A stretch of 64,000 nucleotides of DNA from Carthagonibacter sp032251515 (GTDB lineage Bacteria; Gemmatimonadota; Gemmatimonadetes; Palauibacterales; Palauibacteraceae), in the NCBI GenBank assembly GCA_032251515.1, contig JAVVDU010000003.1, positions 39,849 through 103,848 of the forward strand, given 5' to 3'. Positions 7,901-16,233 of the stretch are shown here, in pieces. The notes under the pieces were generated by a model. The model worked only from the letters and a program-made list of their open reading frames with translations. It was not told the DNA's origin and ran no database searches. Both the position numbers and the translations under genes were made by a program. The stretch's first letter is position 1. Each line of letters opens with the position of its first letter.

Positions 7901-10900
7901 GCCTGCCGGCCGGTGCCGGCGTCCTCGACCAGGAGGCGGACCCGCTGGTCGGCGTGTGGGGCAACCCGGACGACACGGGCATCTGGGACCAGGGATGCGT
8001 CGCCACGCCCAGCCAGACCGCCTATCCGCTCGGTGACCCGCTGGCCGTGTGCACGAACCAGAACGGGCTGGAGGACAGCGAGGACCTGAATCGCGACAGC
8101 TTCCTGAACCGCGACGAGCGGTTCGTGCGCTACGTGGTGCCTCTCAACCTTCCGTCGCGCTTCCTCGTGCGGCAGACGTTCGGCGAGTTCCAGTTCGGTC
8201 TGTACCGCGTGCCGCTTCGCCTCCCGGACCACGTGGTGGGGGGCACCCTGGAGTCCCAGCAGCAGAACGTCCGGCACGTGCGCGTGACCTTGGTCAGCGA
8301 CCGCCAGGTCACGGTGCTGCTCTCCCGCATGGAGTTCACCGGCTCCTCCTGGCTGAAGCGGGGCGGCTCGGGCAGCGTCACGGGAGTGGCGGGCGACACG
8401 CCCGGTACCGCGGGGCAGGTGCTCGTGGGGCCGATCTCGACCACCGACGCCCGTTACGTCTCTCCGCCGGGCATCTTCAACCAGGCGGCCCAGGCCACCG
8501 ATGATCTCACGCTGTCGTCCCAGACGATCAACGAGCAGTCCCTGCGCCTCTCCTTCACGGACATTCCCGCCGGCGAGCGGGTCGAGGTGTTCCGCCGTTT
8601 CTCCGAGCGGCCGCGGGACTTCCTCACGTACCGCCGGCTGCGGGCCTGGGCCGTCGCCGTGGAGGGTCAGTTCGGGGCCACGGCGCCGCTTCGTCTGACG
8701 CTCCGGCTCGGCTTCGATGCGAACAACTTCTACCTGTACCGGGCACCGCTCGAGAGCGCCCAGGGGACCGTGTCCCAGCAGAGCTGGCTTCCGGAGCAGC
8801 TGGTGGACATCGAGCGCTGGATCGCCCTGCGCGCCGAGGCCGAGCGCCGACTCCTCGAGTCCGGCGCGGCGATTCCGGCCGACTCGTCTCTCGTGGTGTG
8901 GGACGTCGACCTGTTCCCGGACGCGGACAGCACGCTCGCCGTGGTGATCGGCGACCGATCCCGGGCACCCAACCTCGCGGCGATTCGCGAGCTGGCGATC
9001 GGGGTGGAGAACCTCGGCGACGCGCCGGTGGGGGCGGGAGAGGTCTGGATCGACGACCTCCGTCTCGACCAGGCGGCGGACGAGTCCGGCAACGCGTTGC
9101 GCGGGAACCTGCAGATCGACCTGGCCGACGTGATCTCGCTGCAGGGCCAGGCGAGCCGCCGGAATCCCTTCTACCGGCAGCTCGGAGACTCGCCGCCGTT
9201 CGAGTCCACGTCGGACGCATCGACTCGCGTCAGCGCGAAGCTGGGACGCTTCCTGCCGGCGTCGCTCGGGCTCGCGATTCCGTTCGAGTACCAGTACGGC
9301 CGGATCTCCAACGACCCGTTCTTCCTGTCCCAGACGGACGTGCTCGCCGAGGAGATACCAGGTCTCCGCACGCCGCTCAGCACCCAGAAGCGGCTGAACC
9401 TGGGGCTGTTCAAGGAGACCCCGTCGCAGGGCTGGCTCGCGCGGTCCACGATCGACGGCCTCCGGCTCGGCTACACGTGGCGCTCCTCGGATGCCCGGGC
9501 GACCCAGACGCTGGCTGAGGGGTCGGGGTGGAACGCGGTCGCCTCCTGGTCCCGGCCGGTGGCCGACGCGTCCTTTCCGCTCCTGCCGGGATTCCTGCGC
9601 GCGGCGATCGACGGGCTCCCGGACTTCCTGTCCGAGAGCTCGCTGCTGAAGAACCTGCGGGACCTGCGCTTCCGCTGGACGCCGCGGGATCTCCGGTTCG
9701 GCGCCAGCCTCGCGAAGAGCACCGACCGGCGGTTCCGCTTCCAGTCGAGCGTGTCGCGGGAAGAGGATGCGGCGCAGACCCCCGCGGTGGACCGGCAGCA
9801 GATCCTGTCGCCGAACGCCGGCATCCAGCTCCAGCCGTTCCCGTCCGTCGTCTGGGGCCTTTCGTTCAGCTCCGCCCGCGACCTGGTGGATCCGGCCTTC
9901 AGGGTCGGCGGTCCGCAGGCGGTCGGCATCCTCGAGTCGGAATCCGGCAGCCTGCTGGGGTTCGACACGGGCTGGGAGACGAGCCGGAGCGTCCGGACGA
10001 ACCTGTCCTGGCAGCCGGACCTCGCGTCCTGGTTCTCGCCGCGGTTCACGCTGAATACGAATTACCGCAGCGCCCGGAACACCTCTTATCTCGAGCCGGT
10101 GGCCGGCGACACGACGCTGCTCCGGGACGTCGCGATGGACCGTGACATGGCGCTGAACGTGGATGTGCGCCCGACCGACCTGGCTGACGCCCTGGGGGTA
10201 CCGGATGGCCGGCGGGCGACCGGGTTCTGGGACGGGTTCCGGGAAGTGTGGGACCGGATCCAGTCGGTCCGGGTCGACTGGCAACGCGCGGTAAACACGA
10301 GCTTCGACCGGCGCGACCTGGACCCGTCGTTCGGCGACCAGCTCGTGCTGTCAGGGTTCTCGTCCCTCCGCATCGTGGGGGCCGACACGGCCTCCGCGGC
10401 GGGCGACGCGCGTCGCTGGTCGGTGCGGGGCGGCTACCGCCTGCCGTTCGACCTCGACTCGGAGGTGAACTACAGCGAATCGGAGAACGAGACCCTGACC
10501 CCCCGCAGCCTGCGCAATTCCCGGGACGTGGACTGGCCGTGGGTGAGCCTCCGGTGGCGGAGCGTACCGGTTCCCGGCGCCCTCGACGATGTCGTGCGGA
10601 ACGTCAGCCTGACGGGGACGTGGCGCGACCGCGACCGGACCATCACCACCACGACCGGCCAGGACCAGGGCGTCCGCACCCTCACGCGGTCCGTGAACGT
10701 GATGATGCTGTTCGCGAACGGCTTCAACGTGAGCTACCAGTTCGACGACTCGCAGACCGACCGGTCCGACCAGACCGGGAGCGGGGAGTCGGATCGCACG
10801 GGCCACAGCGTACGGGCCACGGGAACGGTGCCCGCGCCCGGGTTCCTCGCGTTCGTGAAACGTCCGCTGCGCGTCTCGGCCGAATACTCGCGCAACCTCA

Positions 10901-11169
10901 ACTTCGATTGCCGGGAGCTGGGCGGGGCGGGGTTCGTGAGCGCGATTCCCGGCCTCGGCGGCGACTGCACCGCGCACGTGGACCAGACGACCCAGAGCGC
11001 CGCTTTGACGATCGACTCGGACTTCGAGGGCTACTCGCTGGGGGTCCAGCTGAGCTGGGCGAACCGCGGCAGCGCCGTGGGCCGGCGGCAGGAGTCGAAC
11101 CAGTTCAACCTGAACATCTTCGGCCGGTTCTTCCTGCGCTCCGACTCCGGGGCGCTCGTGGATCGCTGA
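4930..11169 (+). CDS. sprA: SprA-like giant outer-membrane protein (T9SS translocon family)
   Basis: About 2,080 residues from TTG 4930; the frame opens as far as 4801, but 4930 puts a typical signal peptide (basic n-region, ITVAAAAGLLLPVAPL core, LTA-Q cleavage) at the N-terminus. The protein is rich in alternating polar/hydrophobic beta strands with aromatic residues to the end, as expected for a very large barrel. Landmarks shared with Bacteroidota SprA/Sov are FVDDFEG near residue 836 and VWIDDLRL near 1372, plus blocks such as VELNGRELVRGTDYSIDYE. SprA is the outer-membrane translocon of the type IX secretion system; Bacteroidota versions are usually 2,300-2,500 residues. No PorKLMN or PorU genes are in the window. 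A TonB-like gene lies upstream and comEA downstream. Confidence 0.8.
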   Translation: MRGRPAGPGRRASYARVVRPIRITVAAAAGLLLPVAPLTAQVTDTLPAPVTDTLPAPEGVQGEAPEQVQESPPSSGLAFGLGRIPFPWRVESRPRGPAEFRPWNLAGAWVGEEIRAVERGLEARRDTLWLAALRLDVLPPRFDRRRFYLTRQTVEGEDLPAPVARNEQQIDILPDALRGVADLDVQIDGTGQFKSQWQTFSPCTIGTGQQCNSTAVPDIAPEFQIRAIARGTISERVHVDVDFDQTREFDATNNINVFYEGKPDEIVSFVELGQVSLPLPRSQFISQAIPAGNFGMRGDARFGPLTLRGVFAQQEGNVQNRNVTLDVGGSGGEEGILQDVETILDDAGFASGQFFFVLDPRDLPDYPLVDVINLQGAEAPDALRPVSSIKLYRHEITAGQPQNVESGVIQARAVAARPAAADPALPDSAVFSGFFRPLVEGEDFIVHRSGLWVVLRSRVLRDEALAVAYVSATGDSIGDFDAEEKFRQFANTGTGELPRLVLLKDPATHRPGGVTWEREMHQIYRISSSDDVEAGSVRLVISQGPVESGPVVRAVEGEEFSFLEIFGLDDAPRDDVVDDARIWRPAASGEFAGTNVVSGSYLVFPALEPFKEPPPIVDGRVPALQGSPFPLAAGDRNLAIYEEPIDQIRTTSFLYRLNLEYRARSTRAAQSFSLGAIGIRQGSERVELNGRELVRGTDYSIDYEIGQLTLLRPAELTAGAQNPSLDVRFEQKPIFDIQQRSIFGLTGTWELGQLGAIEFVGLSQQEGSILNRPELGLEPGGVQLGGVMARLDFGSAALDRFANALPGIRSDVESRVRFDGEVAGSSPTTNRRGTTFVDDFEGTSRLRLGLSGRSWLFGSLPSSPELDGDFDFLPASPDATNRLSAVWQSQWLEAGLVRGPLLVRQIDPALRVLNANSTETVLWTTLRDPPGTGENGWASLTTVLSESGIDLTTSEFLEFYASTLGEEGERVAMIIDIGTVSEDAFVLDSLGLPAGAGVLDQEADPLVGVWGNPDDTGIWDQGCVATPSQTAYPLGDPLAVCTNQNGLEDSEDLNRDSFLNRDERFVRYVVPLNLPSRFLVRQTFGEFQFGLYRVPLRLPDHVVGGTLESQQQNVRHVRVTLVSDRQVTVLLSRMEFTGSSWLKRGGSGSVTGVAGDTPGTAGQVLVGPISTTDARYVSPPGIFNQAAQATDDLTLSSQTINEQSLRLSFTDIPAGERVEVFRRFSERPRDFLTYRRLRAWAVAVEGQFGATAPLRLTLRLGFDANNFYLYRAPLESAQGTVSQQSWLPEQLVDIERWIALRAEAERRLLESGAAIPADSSLVVWDVDLFPDADSTLAVVIGDRSRAPNLAAIRELAIGVENLGDAPVGAGEVWIDDLRLDQAADESGNALRGNLQIDLADVISLQGQASRRNPFYRQLGDSPPFESTSDASTRVSAKLGRFLPASLGLAIPFEYQYGRISNDPFFLSQTDVLAEEIPGLRTPLSTQKRLNLGLFKETPSQGWLARSTIDGLRLGYTWRSSDARATQTLAEGSGWNAVASWSRPVADASFPLLPGFLRAAIDGLPDFLSESSLLKNLRDLRFRWTPRDLRFGASLAKSTDRRFRFQSSVSREEDAAQTPAVDRQQILSPNAGIQLQPFPSVVWGLSFSSARDLVDPAFRVGGPQAVGILESESGSLLGFDTGWETSRSVRTNLSWQPDLASWFSPRFTLNTNYRSARNTSYLEPVAGDTTLLRDVAMDRDMALNVDVRPTDLADALGVPDGRRATGFWDGFREVWDRIQSVRVDWQRAVNTSFDRRDLDPSFGDQLVLSGFSSLRIVGADTASAAGDARRWSVRGGYRLPFDLDSEVNYSESENETLTPRSLRNSRDVDWPWVSLRWRSVPVPGALDDVVRNVSLTGTWRDRDRTITTTTGQDQGVRTLTRSVNVMMLFANGFNVSYQFDDSQTDRSDQTGSGESDRTGHSVRATGTVPAPGFLAFVKRPLRVSAEYSRNLNFDCRELGGAGFVSAIPGLGGDCTAHVDQTTQSAALTIDSDFEGYSLGVQLSWANRGSAVGRRQESNQFNLNIFGRFFLRSDSGALVDR

Positions 11170-11223
11170 GTCGCGGCGCGCGACGCTCTCCGCATTCCCT
11201 CTTCTTGAGGCCGTGTTGACGTG

Positions 11224-11243
11224 ACGGGGGCATACGTCCCCGT
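11224..11243 (+). repeat. Inverted repeat between sprA and comEA
   Basis: ACGGGG (11224-11229), 8-base loop, CCCCGT (11238-11243), ending three bases before the comEA ATG; flanking GTGAC copies sit on each side. No Shine-Dalgarno is visible for comEA, so this hairpin may be a terminator for sprA or a structure controlling comEA initiation. Confidence 0.4.
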
Positions 11244-11246
11244 GAC

Positions 11247-11885
11247 ATGCTCCACCTGAACCGCACCGACCGGAAGTCGCTGGCCACGGCCACGGCGATC
11301 GTGCTCGCCGGCACGGCGCTGCGCCTCGGGCTCGGCCCCACACCCTCGCCCGGCGGCTGGGTTCCGGCCGGGAATGCGTCGGCCGGTCCGGCCTCCCCGG
11401 CCGGCCTTCGCGACTCCGTAGAGGCGGCCCTGCAGGAGGAGGAGCGCGCCTCGCGCCCCCTGGCCGCCGGCGAACGGCTGGACCCGAACTTCGCGGATGC
11501 CGTCGAGCTCCGGCGCCTGCCCGGCCTCGGCCCCGCGAAGGCGGAGGCGATCGTGCGCGACCGCCGGGCGCGGGGGCCGTTCCGGTTTCTCGAGGACCTG
11601 GAGCGCGTACCGGGCCTCGGGACCACGACCGTTACGCGTCTCGCGCCCCACCTCGCCCTCACGCGGCGGCCGCCGGGCGTCGACTCCACGCCCGGCCCCG
11701 TGGACCTGAACCGCGCGTCCGCGGACGACCTGGCGGGCCTTCCCGGAGTGGGGCCGGCGATCGCGCGCCGCATCGTCGCGCACCGGGCCCGCCGCCCGTT
11801 CCGGTCCGTCGATGAGCTGCTCGACGTGGCCGGCATAGGACCCGTCACTCTGGAGAAACTCCGGACCCGCGTGCAGGTCCGCTGA
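11247..11885 (+). CDS. comEA: ComEA-like helix-hairpin-helix DNA-binding protein
   Basis: 212 residues with a hydrophobic N-terminal anchor (residues 10-26, ATATAIVLAGTALRLGLG) and two tandem ComEA-type HhH modules. The first has LRRLPGLGPAKAEAIV and RVPGLGTTTVTRLAP; the second starts with DLNRASADDLAGLPGVGPA and ends with DVAGIGPVTLEKLR. Such HhH domains bind double-stranded DNA without sequence specificity, and ComEA receives incoming DNA in the periplasm during natural transformation. Double-HhH versions exist but most ComEA proteins carry one module. The pilus genes that follow would supply the DNA-capturing fibre. No comEC is present in the window. Confidence 0.8.
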   Translation: MLHLNRTDRKSLATATAIVLAGTALRLGLGPTPSPGGWVPAGNASAGPASPAGLRDSVEAALQEEERASRPLAAGERLDPNFADAVELRRLPGLGPAKAEAIVRDRRARGPFRFLEDLERVPGLGTTTVTRLAPHLALTRRPPGVDSTPGPVDLNRASADDLAGLPGVGPAIARRIVAHRARRPFRSVDELLDVAGIGPVTLEKLRTRVQVR

Positions 11886-11964
11886 TCGCCGGGCCCGGAC
11901 CATGTACTACGTAAGTAGCAGTGGCAGAGGGGTTTGAACGACGCCGCGATTACGGGATGAGCCG

Positions 11965-11978
11965 GGCACGCTCCTTGC
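11965..11978 (+). promoter_or_regulatory. Sigma-54 type promoter element upstream of pilB
   Basis: GGCACG-CTCC-TTGC with the diagnostic GG-N10-GC geometry (GG at 11965-11966, GC at 11977-11978), about 105 bases before the pilB ATG. An AT-rich imperfect palindrome with CGTAAG (11910-11915) lies 55 bases upstream. A similar arrangement precedes pilA. Confidence 0.6.
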
Positions 11979-12082
11979 CCGAAGGAGACCCGACGACCCG
12001 CCGGCCCGCCACGCGGGAACGCGGCCGGGGGCGGCGACGGAACGGCGGCACGGACTGCGACACTCGCGACAGAACGGACGAA

Positions 12083-13795
12083 ATGGCTTCCACGGCCCTC
12101 GGACACGATCCCCTCGGCGAGCTCCTGGTTCGCGAGAACCTGATCAGTCGAGCCGACCTCGAGCGGGCTCTCGGAGAGCAGAAGCAGAACGGCGCCCGAC
12201 TCGGCTTCACCCTGGTCGCGAACGGGGCCGTCTCGGAGGGGGACCTGACCCGCCTCCTGAGCCGGCAGTACCGGGTGCCCGCCGTCAATCTCGACGCCGT
12301 CGAGGTGGATCCGAGGATCCTGAAGCTCGTCCCGGCCGACTTCGCCAGCAAGCACCTCGTCCTGCCCCTGCGCCGGGTGGGCCGCACGCTCACCGTGGCG
12401 ATGGCGAGCCCGTCCGACCTGGGAGTGATCGATGACCTGAAGTTCATCACCCGCTTCGATATCGAGGCCGTCGTAGCGGGCGAGTACTCGCTGCGCCAGG
12501 CGATCGACCGCTACTACGAAGTCTCGACCGATCGGCTCGGCGAGCTGCTCGAGGAGCTGGAAGAGCAGGACGTGGAGGTCGTGGAGGACGAGGAGGAGAT
12601 CCTCTCCACGAGCCAGCTCCAGGCGCAGGTGGAGGAAGCGCCCGTCGTCCGGCTGATCAACGGCCTGCTGACCGACGCCGTGCGACGCGGCGCTTCCGAC
12701 ATCCACATCGAGCCGTACGAAAAGGAGATGCGCGTCCGCTACCGCATCGACGGCGCGCTGCAGGAGATCATGACGCCGCCGTACCGCATGAAGGCGGCCC
12801 TCATCTCCCGCGTCAAGATCCTCGCCGACCTGAACATCGCGGAGCGGCGCGTCCCGCAGGACGGGCGCATCAAGCTGAAGATCGGCAACCGGGTGATCGA
12901 CTTCCGCGTGTCGACCCTCCCCACGCTGTTCGGCGAGAAGATCGTGCTGCGGATTCTCGACAAGGGGAACCTCGCGCTCGACCTCGAGAAGTTCGGCATG
13001 GAGCCGAAGGCCGAGAAGGACTTCCTGAACGCGATCGCCAGCCCCTACGGCATGGTCCTGGTGACCGGGCCCACCGGATCGGGGAAGACGACCACCCTGT
13101 ACAGCGCCCTCAGCCGGATCAACACCGAGGGCGTGAACATCATGACGGCCGAGGACCCGGTCGAGTACAACCTGAAGGGGATCAACCAGGTCCAGGTGCG
13201 CTCCGAGATCGGCATGACCTTCGCCGCCGCGCTGCGCGCCTTCCTGCGACAGGACCCGAACATCGTGATGGTGGGAGAGATCCGGGACCTGGACACCGGG
13301 AGCATCGCCGTCAAGGCGGCGCTCACCGGCCACCTCGTGCTCTCCACGCTGCACACGAACGACGCCGCCTCGACGGTCACCCGCATGGTGGACATGGGAA
13401 TAGAGCCGTTCAACGTGGCGTCGGCGGTGAACCTGATCACGGCTCAGCGGCTCGTCCGGCGGATCTGCAACTCGTGCAAGGTCGAGGCGACCTATCTGCC
13501 GGAGGTGCTCGAGACCACGGGCCTGTCGTCCGAGGAGGCCGCGGCGGAGGTGTTCTACCGCGGCGAGGGCTGCGACGCCTGCGCCGGCTCCGGCTACGCG
13601 GGACGCCAGGGCCTGTACGAGGTGATGCCCATGACCGCGTCGCTGCGCCGGATGGTGCTGCAGGGGGCGTCGGCCGCGGACATGAAGGAACAGGCGGTGA
13701 GCGAGGGGATGCTGACCCTCCGGACCGACGGCCTCGTCAAGGTGAAGCGGGGCGTCACCACGCTGGAGGAAGTGCTGAAGGAGACGTCGCTCTGA
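12083..13795 (+). CDS. pilB: Type IV pilus extension ATPase PilB
   Basis: 570-residue GspE/PilB secretion ATPase that powers pilus extension from the cytoplasmic face. The N-terminal MshEN/GspE-N domain starts at LGELLVRENLISRADLERAL, a start that fixes the ATG at 12083; upstream in-frame residues are arginine-rich non-coding. Walker A is GPTGSGKTTT near residue 330, followed by the Asp box (MTAEDPVEY), Walker B (NIVMVGEIRD) and His box (LVLSTLHTNDA). The C-terminal zinc tetracysteine is intact (CNSC then CDAC), which distinguishes PilB from PilT. pilT follows after 49 bases. A sigma-54 element upstream suggests control by PilR. Confidence 0.96.
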   Translation: MASTALGHDPLGELLVRENLISRADLERALGEQKQNGARLGFTLVANGAVSEGDLTRLLSRQYRVPAVNLDAVEVDPRILKLVPADFASKHLVLPLRRVGRTLTVAMASPSDLGVIDDLKFITRFDIEAVVAGEYSLRQAIDRYYEVSTDRLGELLEELEEQDVEVVEDEEEILSTSQLQAQVEEAPVVRLINGLLTDAVRRGASDIHIEPYEKEMRVRYRIDGALQEIMTPPYRMKAALISRVKILADLNIAERRVPQDGRIKLKIGNRVIDFRVSTLPTLFGEKIVLRILDKGNLALDLEKFGMEPKAEKDFLNAIASPYGMVLVTGPTGSGKTTTLYSALSRINTEGVNIMTAEDPVEYNLKGINQVQVRSEIGMTFAAALRAFLRQDPNIVMVGEIRDLDTGSIAVKAALTGHLVLSTLHTNDAASTVTRMVDMGIEPFNVASAVNLITAQRLVRRICNSCKVEATYLPEVLETTGLSSEEAAAEVFYRGEGCDACAGSGYAGRQGLYEVMPMTASLRRMVLQGASAADMKEQAVSEGMLTLRTDGLVKVKRGVTTLEEVLKETSL

Positions 13796-13844
13796 GCCGC
13801 CGGCCGGAGCGCGCCACGGAAACCCGGGACGAACGGAACGGATC

Positions 13845-14957
13845 GTGATCACGACGAACGAAAGCGGATCGCCGACCCTGCGGGGCCTCCTCGAGGAGAT
13901 GATCGAGAAGGGAGCCTCCGACCTGCACCTGTCGGCGGGCGAGGCGCCCAAGCTCCGGATCGACGGCCGCCTGACCGACAGCGACCGGCGGCAGCAGCTC
14001 ACGCCGCGGGACACCGAGACCCTCGCGTACTCGGTGCTCACCGAGCAGCAGAAGAAGCGGTTCGAGCAGGAGGACGAGCTCGACCTGTCCTTCTCGGTGC
14101 AGAACCTGTCCCGGTTCCGCGGCAACGTCTACCGGCAGCGCGGCACCGTGGCCATGGCCATCCGGCAGATCCCGTTCGAGATTCTGTCGTTCCAGGAGCT
14201 GAACCTGCCTCCCGTCGTCGCGACCCTCGCCGAGCGGCCGCGCGGGCTCGTCCTGGTGACCGGGCCCACGGGCTCGGGCAAGTCGACCACGCTGGCCGCG
14301 ATGATCGACAAGATCAACCGGGAGCGGACGGGCCACATCGTGACGGTCGAGGACCCGATCGAGTTCGTGCACCGCCACAAGAACTGCCTCGTGAACCAGC
14401 GCGAAGTGGGCAGCGACACGGGCTCCTTCGCCCAGGCGCTCAAGTACGTCCTCCGGCAGGATCCCGACGTGATCCTGGTCGGCGAGATGCGGGACCTCGA
14501 GACCGTGCAGGCGGCCCTGACCATCGCCGAGACCGGGCACCTGGCCCTCGCCACGTTGCACACGAACTCGGCCGCCGAGTCGATCAACCGGATCATCGAC
14601 GTGTTCCCGTCGCACCAGCAGACGCAGGTCCGGGCCCAGCTCGCCTTCGTGCTCGAAGGCGTGGTGACGCAGCTCCTCCTGCCCCGCCGGGGCGGGCGCG
14701 GCCGCGTCGTGGCGTGCGAGGTCCTCGTGACCACGCCCGCGGTCCGCTCCCTGATCCGCGACGACAAGGTGCACCAGATCTACTCGACCATGCAGGCCGG
14801 AAAGAAGTTCGGGATGCAGACGCTGAACGACGCGCTCTACTCCCTCTACATGCGCGACGAAGTCACGCTGGAGGAGTGCCTGCGCATCAGCTCCGACCCG
14901 ATCGAGTTCAAGCGGATGGTGGGCGAGGTGGACGCGCCCGTCGCCGCCGTCCGCTGA
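13845..14957 (+). CDS. pilT: Type IV pilus retraction ATPase PilT
   Basis: 370-residue hexameric ATPase that depolymerises the pilus and pulls it in, giving twitching motility and DNA uptake. The N-terminus has LLEEMIEKGASDLHLSAGE, as in most PilT proteins, supporting the GTG at 13845. Walker A is GPTGSGKSTT, the Asp box TVEDPIEF, Walker B VILVGEMRD and the His box ALATLHTN. It lacks the zinc tetracysteine of PilB. Position between pilB and pilC is the classic order; the Shine-Dalgarno is weak, so translation may depend on flow from pilB. Confidence 0.96.
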   Translation: MITTNESGSPTLRGLLEEMIEKGASDLHLSAGEAPKLRIDGRLTDSDRRQQLTPRDTETLAYSVLTEQQKKRFEQEDELDLSFSVQNLSRFRGNVYRQRGTVAMAIRQIPFEILSFQELNLPPVVATLAERPRGLVLVTGPTGSGKSTTLAAMIDKINRERTGHIVTVEDPIEFVHRHKNCLVNQREVGSDTGSFAQALKYVLRQDPDVILVGEMRDLETVQAALTIAETGHLALATLHTNSAAESINRIIDVFPSHQQTQVRAQLAFVLEGVVTQLLLPRRGGRGRVVACEVLVTTPAVRSLIRDDKVHQIYSTMQAGKKFGMQTLNDALYSLYMRDEVTLEECLRISSDPIEFKRMVGEVDAPVAAVR

Positions 14958-14993
14958 CGGAACCGACACCCGGGCCGCCCGGAGAAGAGTCCC

Positions 14994-16196
14994 ATGCCCG
15001 TCTATACGTACAGCGCCCGCACCGTCGCCGGCGACCTGCGCCGCGACGAGATCGACGTCCCGACCCGGAACGACGTCATCGCGTTCCTGCGGGCCCAGAA
15101 GCTCATCCCGGTGTCGGTGCGAGAGAAGCCCAAGGCGATCGGCTTCTCGCTGGGCCAGAAGAAGATCAAGAACCGCGACCTGGTGATCATGACGCGCCAG
15201 TTCGCCACGATGATCAACGCCGGCCTGCCGCTCGTCCAGGCGCTCGACATCCTCGTGAAGCAGTCCGAGGGGAAGCCGCTCGGAGCGACGCTCGGAGAGG
15301 TGCGGCACGACGTGGAGAGCGGCAACACGCTGGCCGATGCGCTCCGGCAGCACCCGAAGGTCTTCTCGTCCCTGTACGTGAACATGGTGGCGGCCGGCGA
15401 GACGGGCGGTATCCTGGACACGATCCTGCTCCGCCTTTCGAGCTTCCTCGAAAAGAACGAGGCGCTCACCCGCAAGGTGAAGGGCGCCATGATCTATCCC
15501 GCCGTGATCGGCTTCGTGGCGGTCTCGGCGATCGTGATACTCCTGCTGTTCGTGATCCCCACGTTCCAGACGATGTTCGCCAGCTTCAACCAGGTGCTGC
15601 CCCTGCCGACCCGCATCGTGATCGGCATGTCCGAATTCCTGCAGTCGTACTGGTGGGCGCTGCTCGCCGGCGGGACGGGCGGCACCTTCCTGTTCCGGCG
15701 CTGGATCGCGACGCCGGGCGGGCGGCTCGTGTTCGATCGGTCGCTCCTGCGCGTCCCGATCCTCGGTCCCCTGGCGCGGAAGTCCGCCGTGGCGCGCTTC
15801 ACGCGCACCCTGGGTACGCTCCTGAGCTCGGGCGTGGCGATCCTCGAAGGCCTCGAGATCACGGCGCGGACCTCCGGGAACCGGGTGATCCACGACGCGA
15901 TCATGAAGAGCCGCAGCTCCATCGCGGGCGGCGAATCGATCTCGCGGCCCCTGCAGGAGTCGGGCGTGTTCCCGCCCATGGTCACGCAGATGATCAACGT
16001 GGGCGAGGAGACGGGAGACCTGGACGGGATGCTCTCCAAGGTCGCCGACTTCTACGACGAAGAGGTGGACGTGGCGGTGGAGTCTCTGCTCAAGGCCATG
16101 GAGCCGGCCATGATCGTGATCCTCGGCACCGTGGTCGGAGGCATGATCGTGGCCATGTATCTGCCGATCTTCGGCATGATCAACACCATCCAGTAG
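14994..16196 (+). CDS. pilC: Type IV pilus inner-membrane platform protein PilC
   Basis: 400-residue GspF/PilC polytopic protein that couples the PilB and PilT motors to the growing pilus. It has two GspF repeats: one starting near residue 65 (MTRQFATMINAGLPLVQAL) and one near residue 265 (FTRTLGTLLSSGVAILEGL), and three hydrophobic segments (around 170-190, 215-235 and 370-395, including MIVILGTVVGGMIVAMYLPIF in part). Length is typical. The ATG at 14994 has GGAGAAGAG just upstream. Confidence 0.96.
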   Translation: MPVYTYSARTVAGDLRRDEIDVPTRNDVIAFLRAQKLIPVSVREKPKAIGFSLGQKKIKNRDLVIMTRQFATMINAGLPLVQALDILVKQSEGKPLGATLGEVRHDVESGNTLADALRQHPKVFSSLYVNMVAAGETGGILDTILLRLSSFLEKNEALTRKVKGAMIYPAVIGFVAVSAIVILLLFVIPTFQTMFASFNQVLPLPTRIVIGMSEFLQSYWWALLAGGTGGTFLFRRWIATPGGRLVFDRSLLRVPILGPLARKSAVARFTRTLGTLLSSGVAILEGLEITARTSGNRVIHDAIMKSRSSIAGGESISRPLQESGVFPPMVTQMINVGEETGDLDGMLSKVADFYDEEVDVAVESLLKAMEPAMIVILGTVVGGMIVAMYLPIFGMINTIQ

Positions 16197-16233
16197 AGGA
16201 GGCGGCGGTCCGGAAGCGGCCCCCGGGACCGGC

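Noticed and set aside
1963..10284. Very long open frame of more than 2,700 codons on the minus strand, antisense to the SprA-like gene
   Set aside because: Only its last 408 codons are kbl. The rest is Arg/Pro/Ala-rich with no domains and mirrors the third-position GC bias of the plus-strand gene.
11928..11945. GGTTTGAACG resembling a tRNA T-loop before pilB
   Set aside because: No acceptor, D or anticodon arm can be folded around it.
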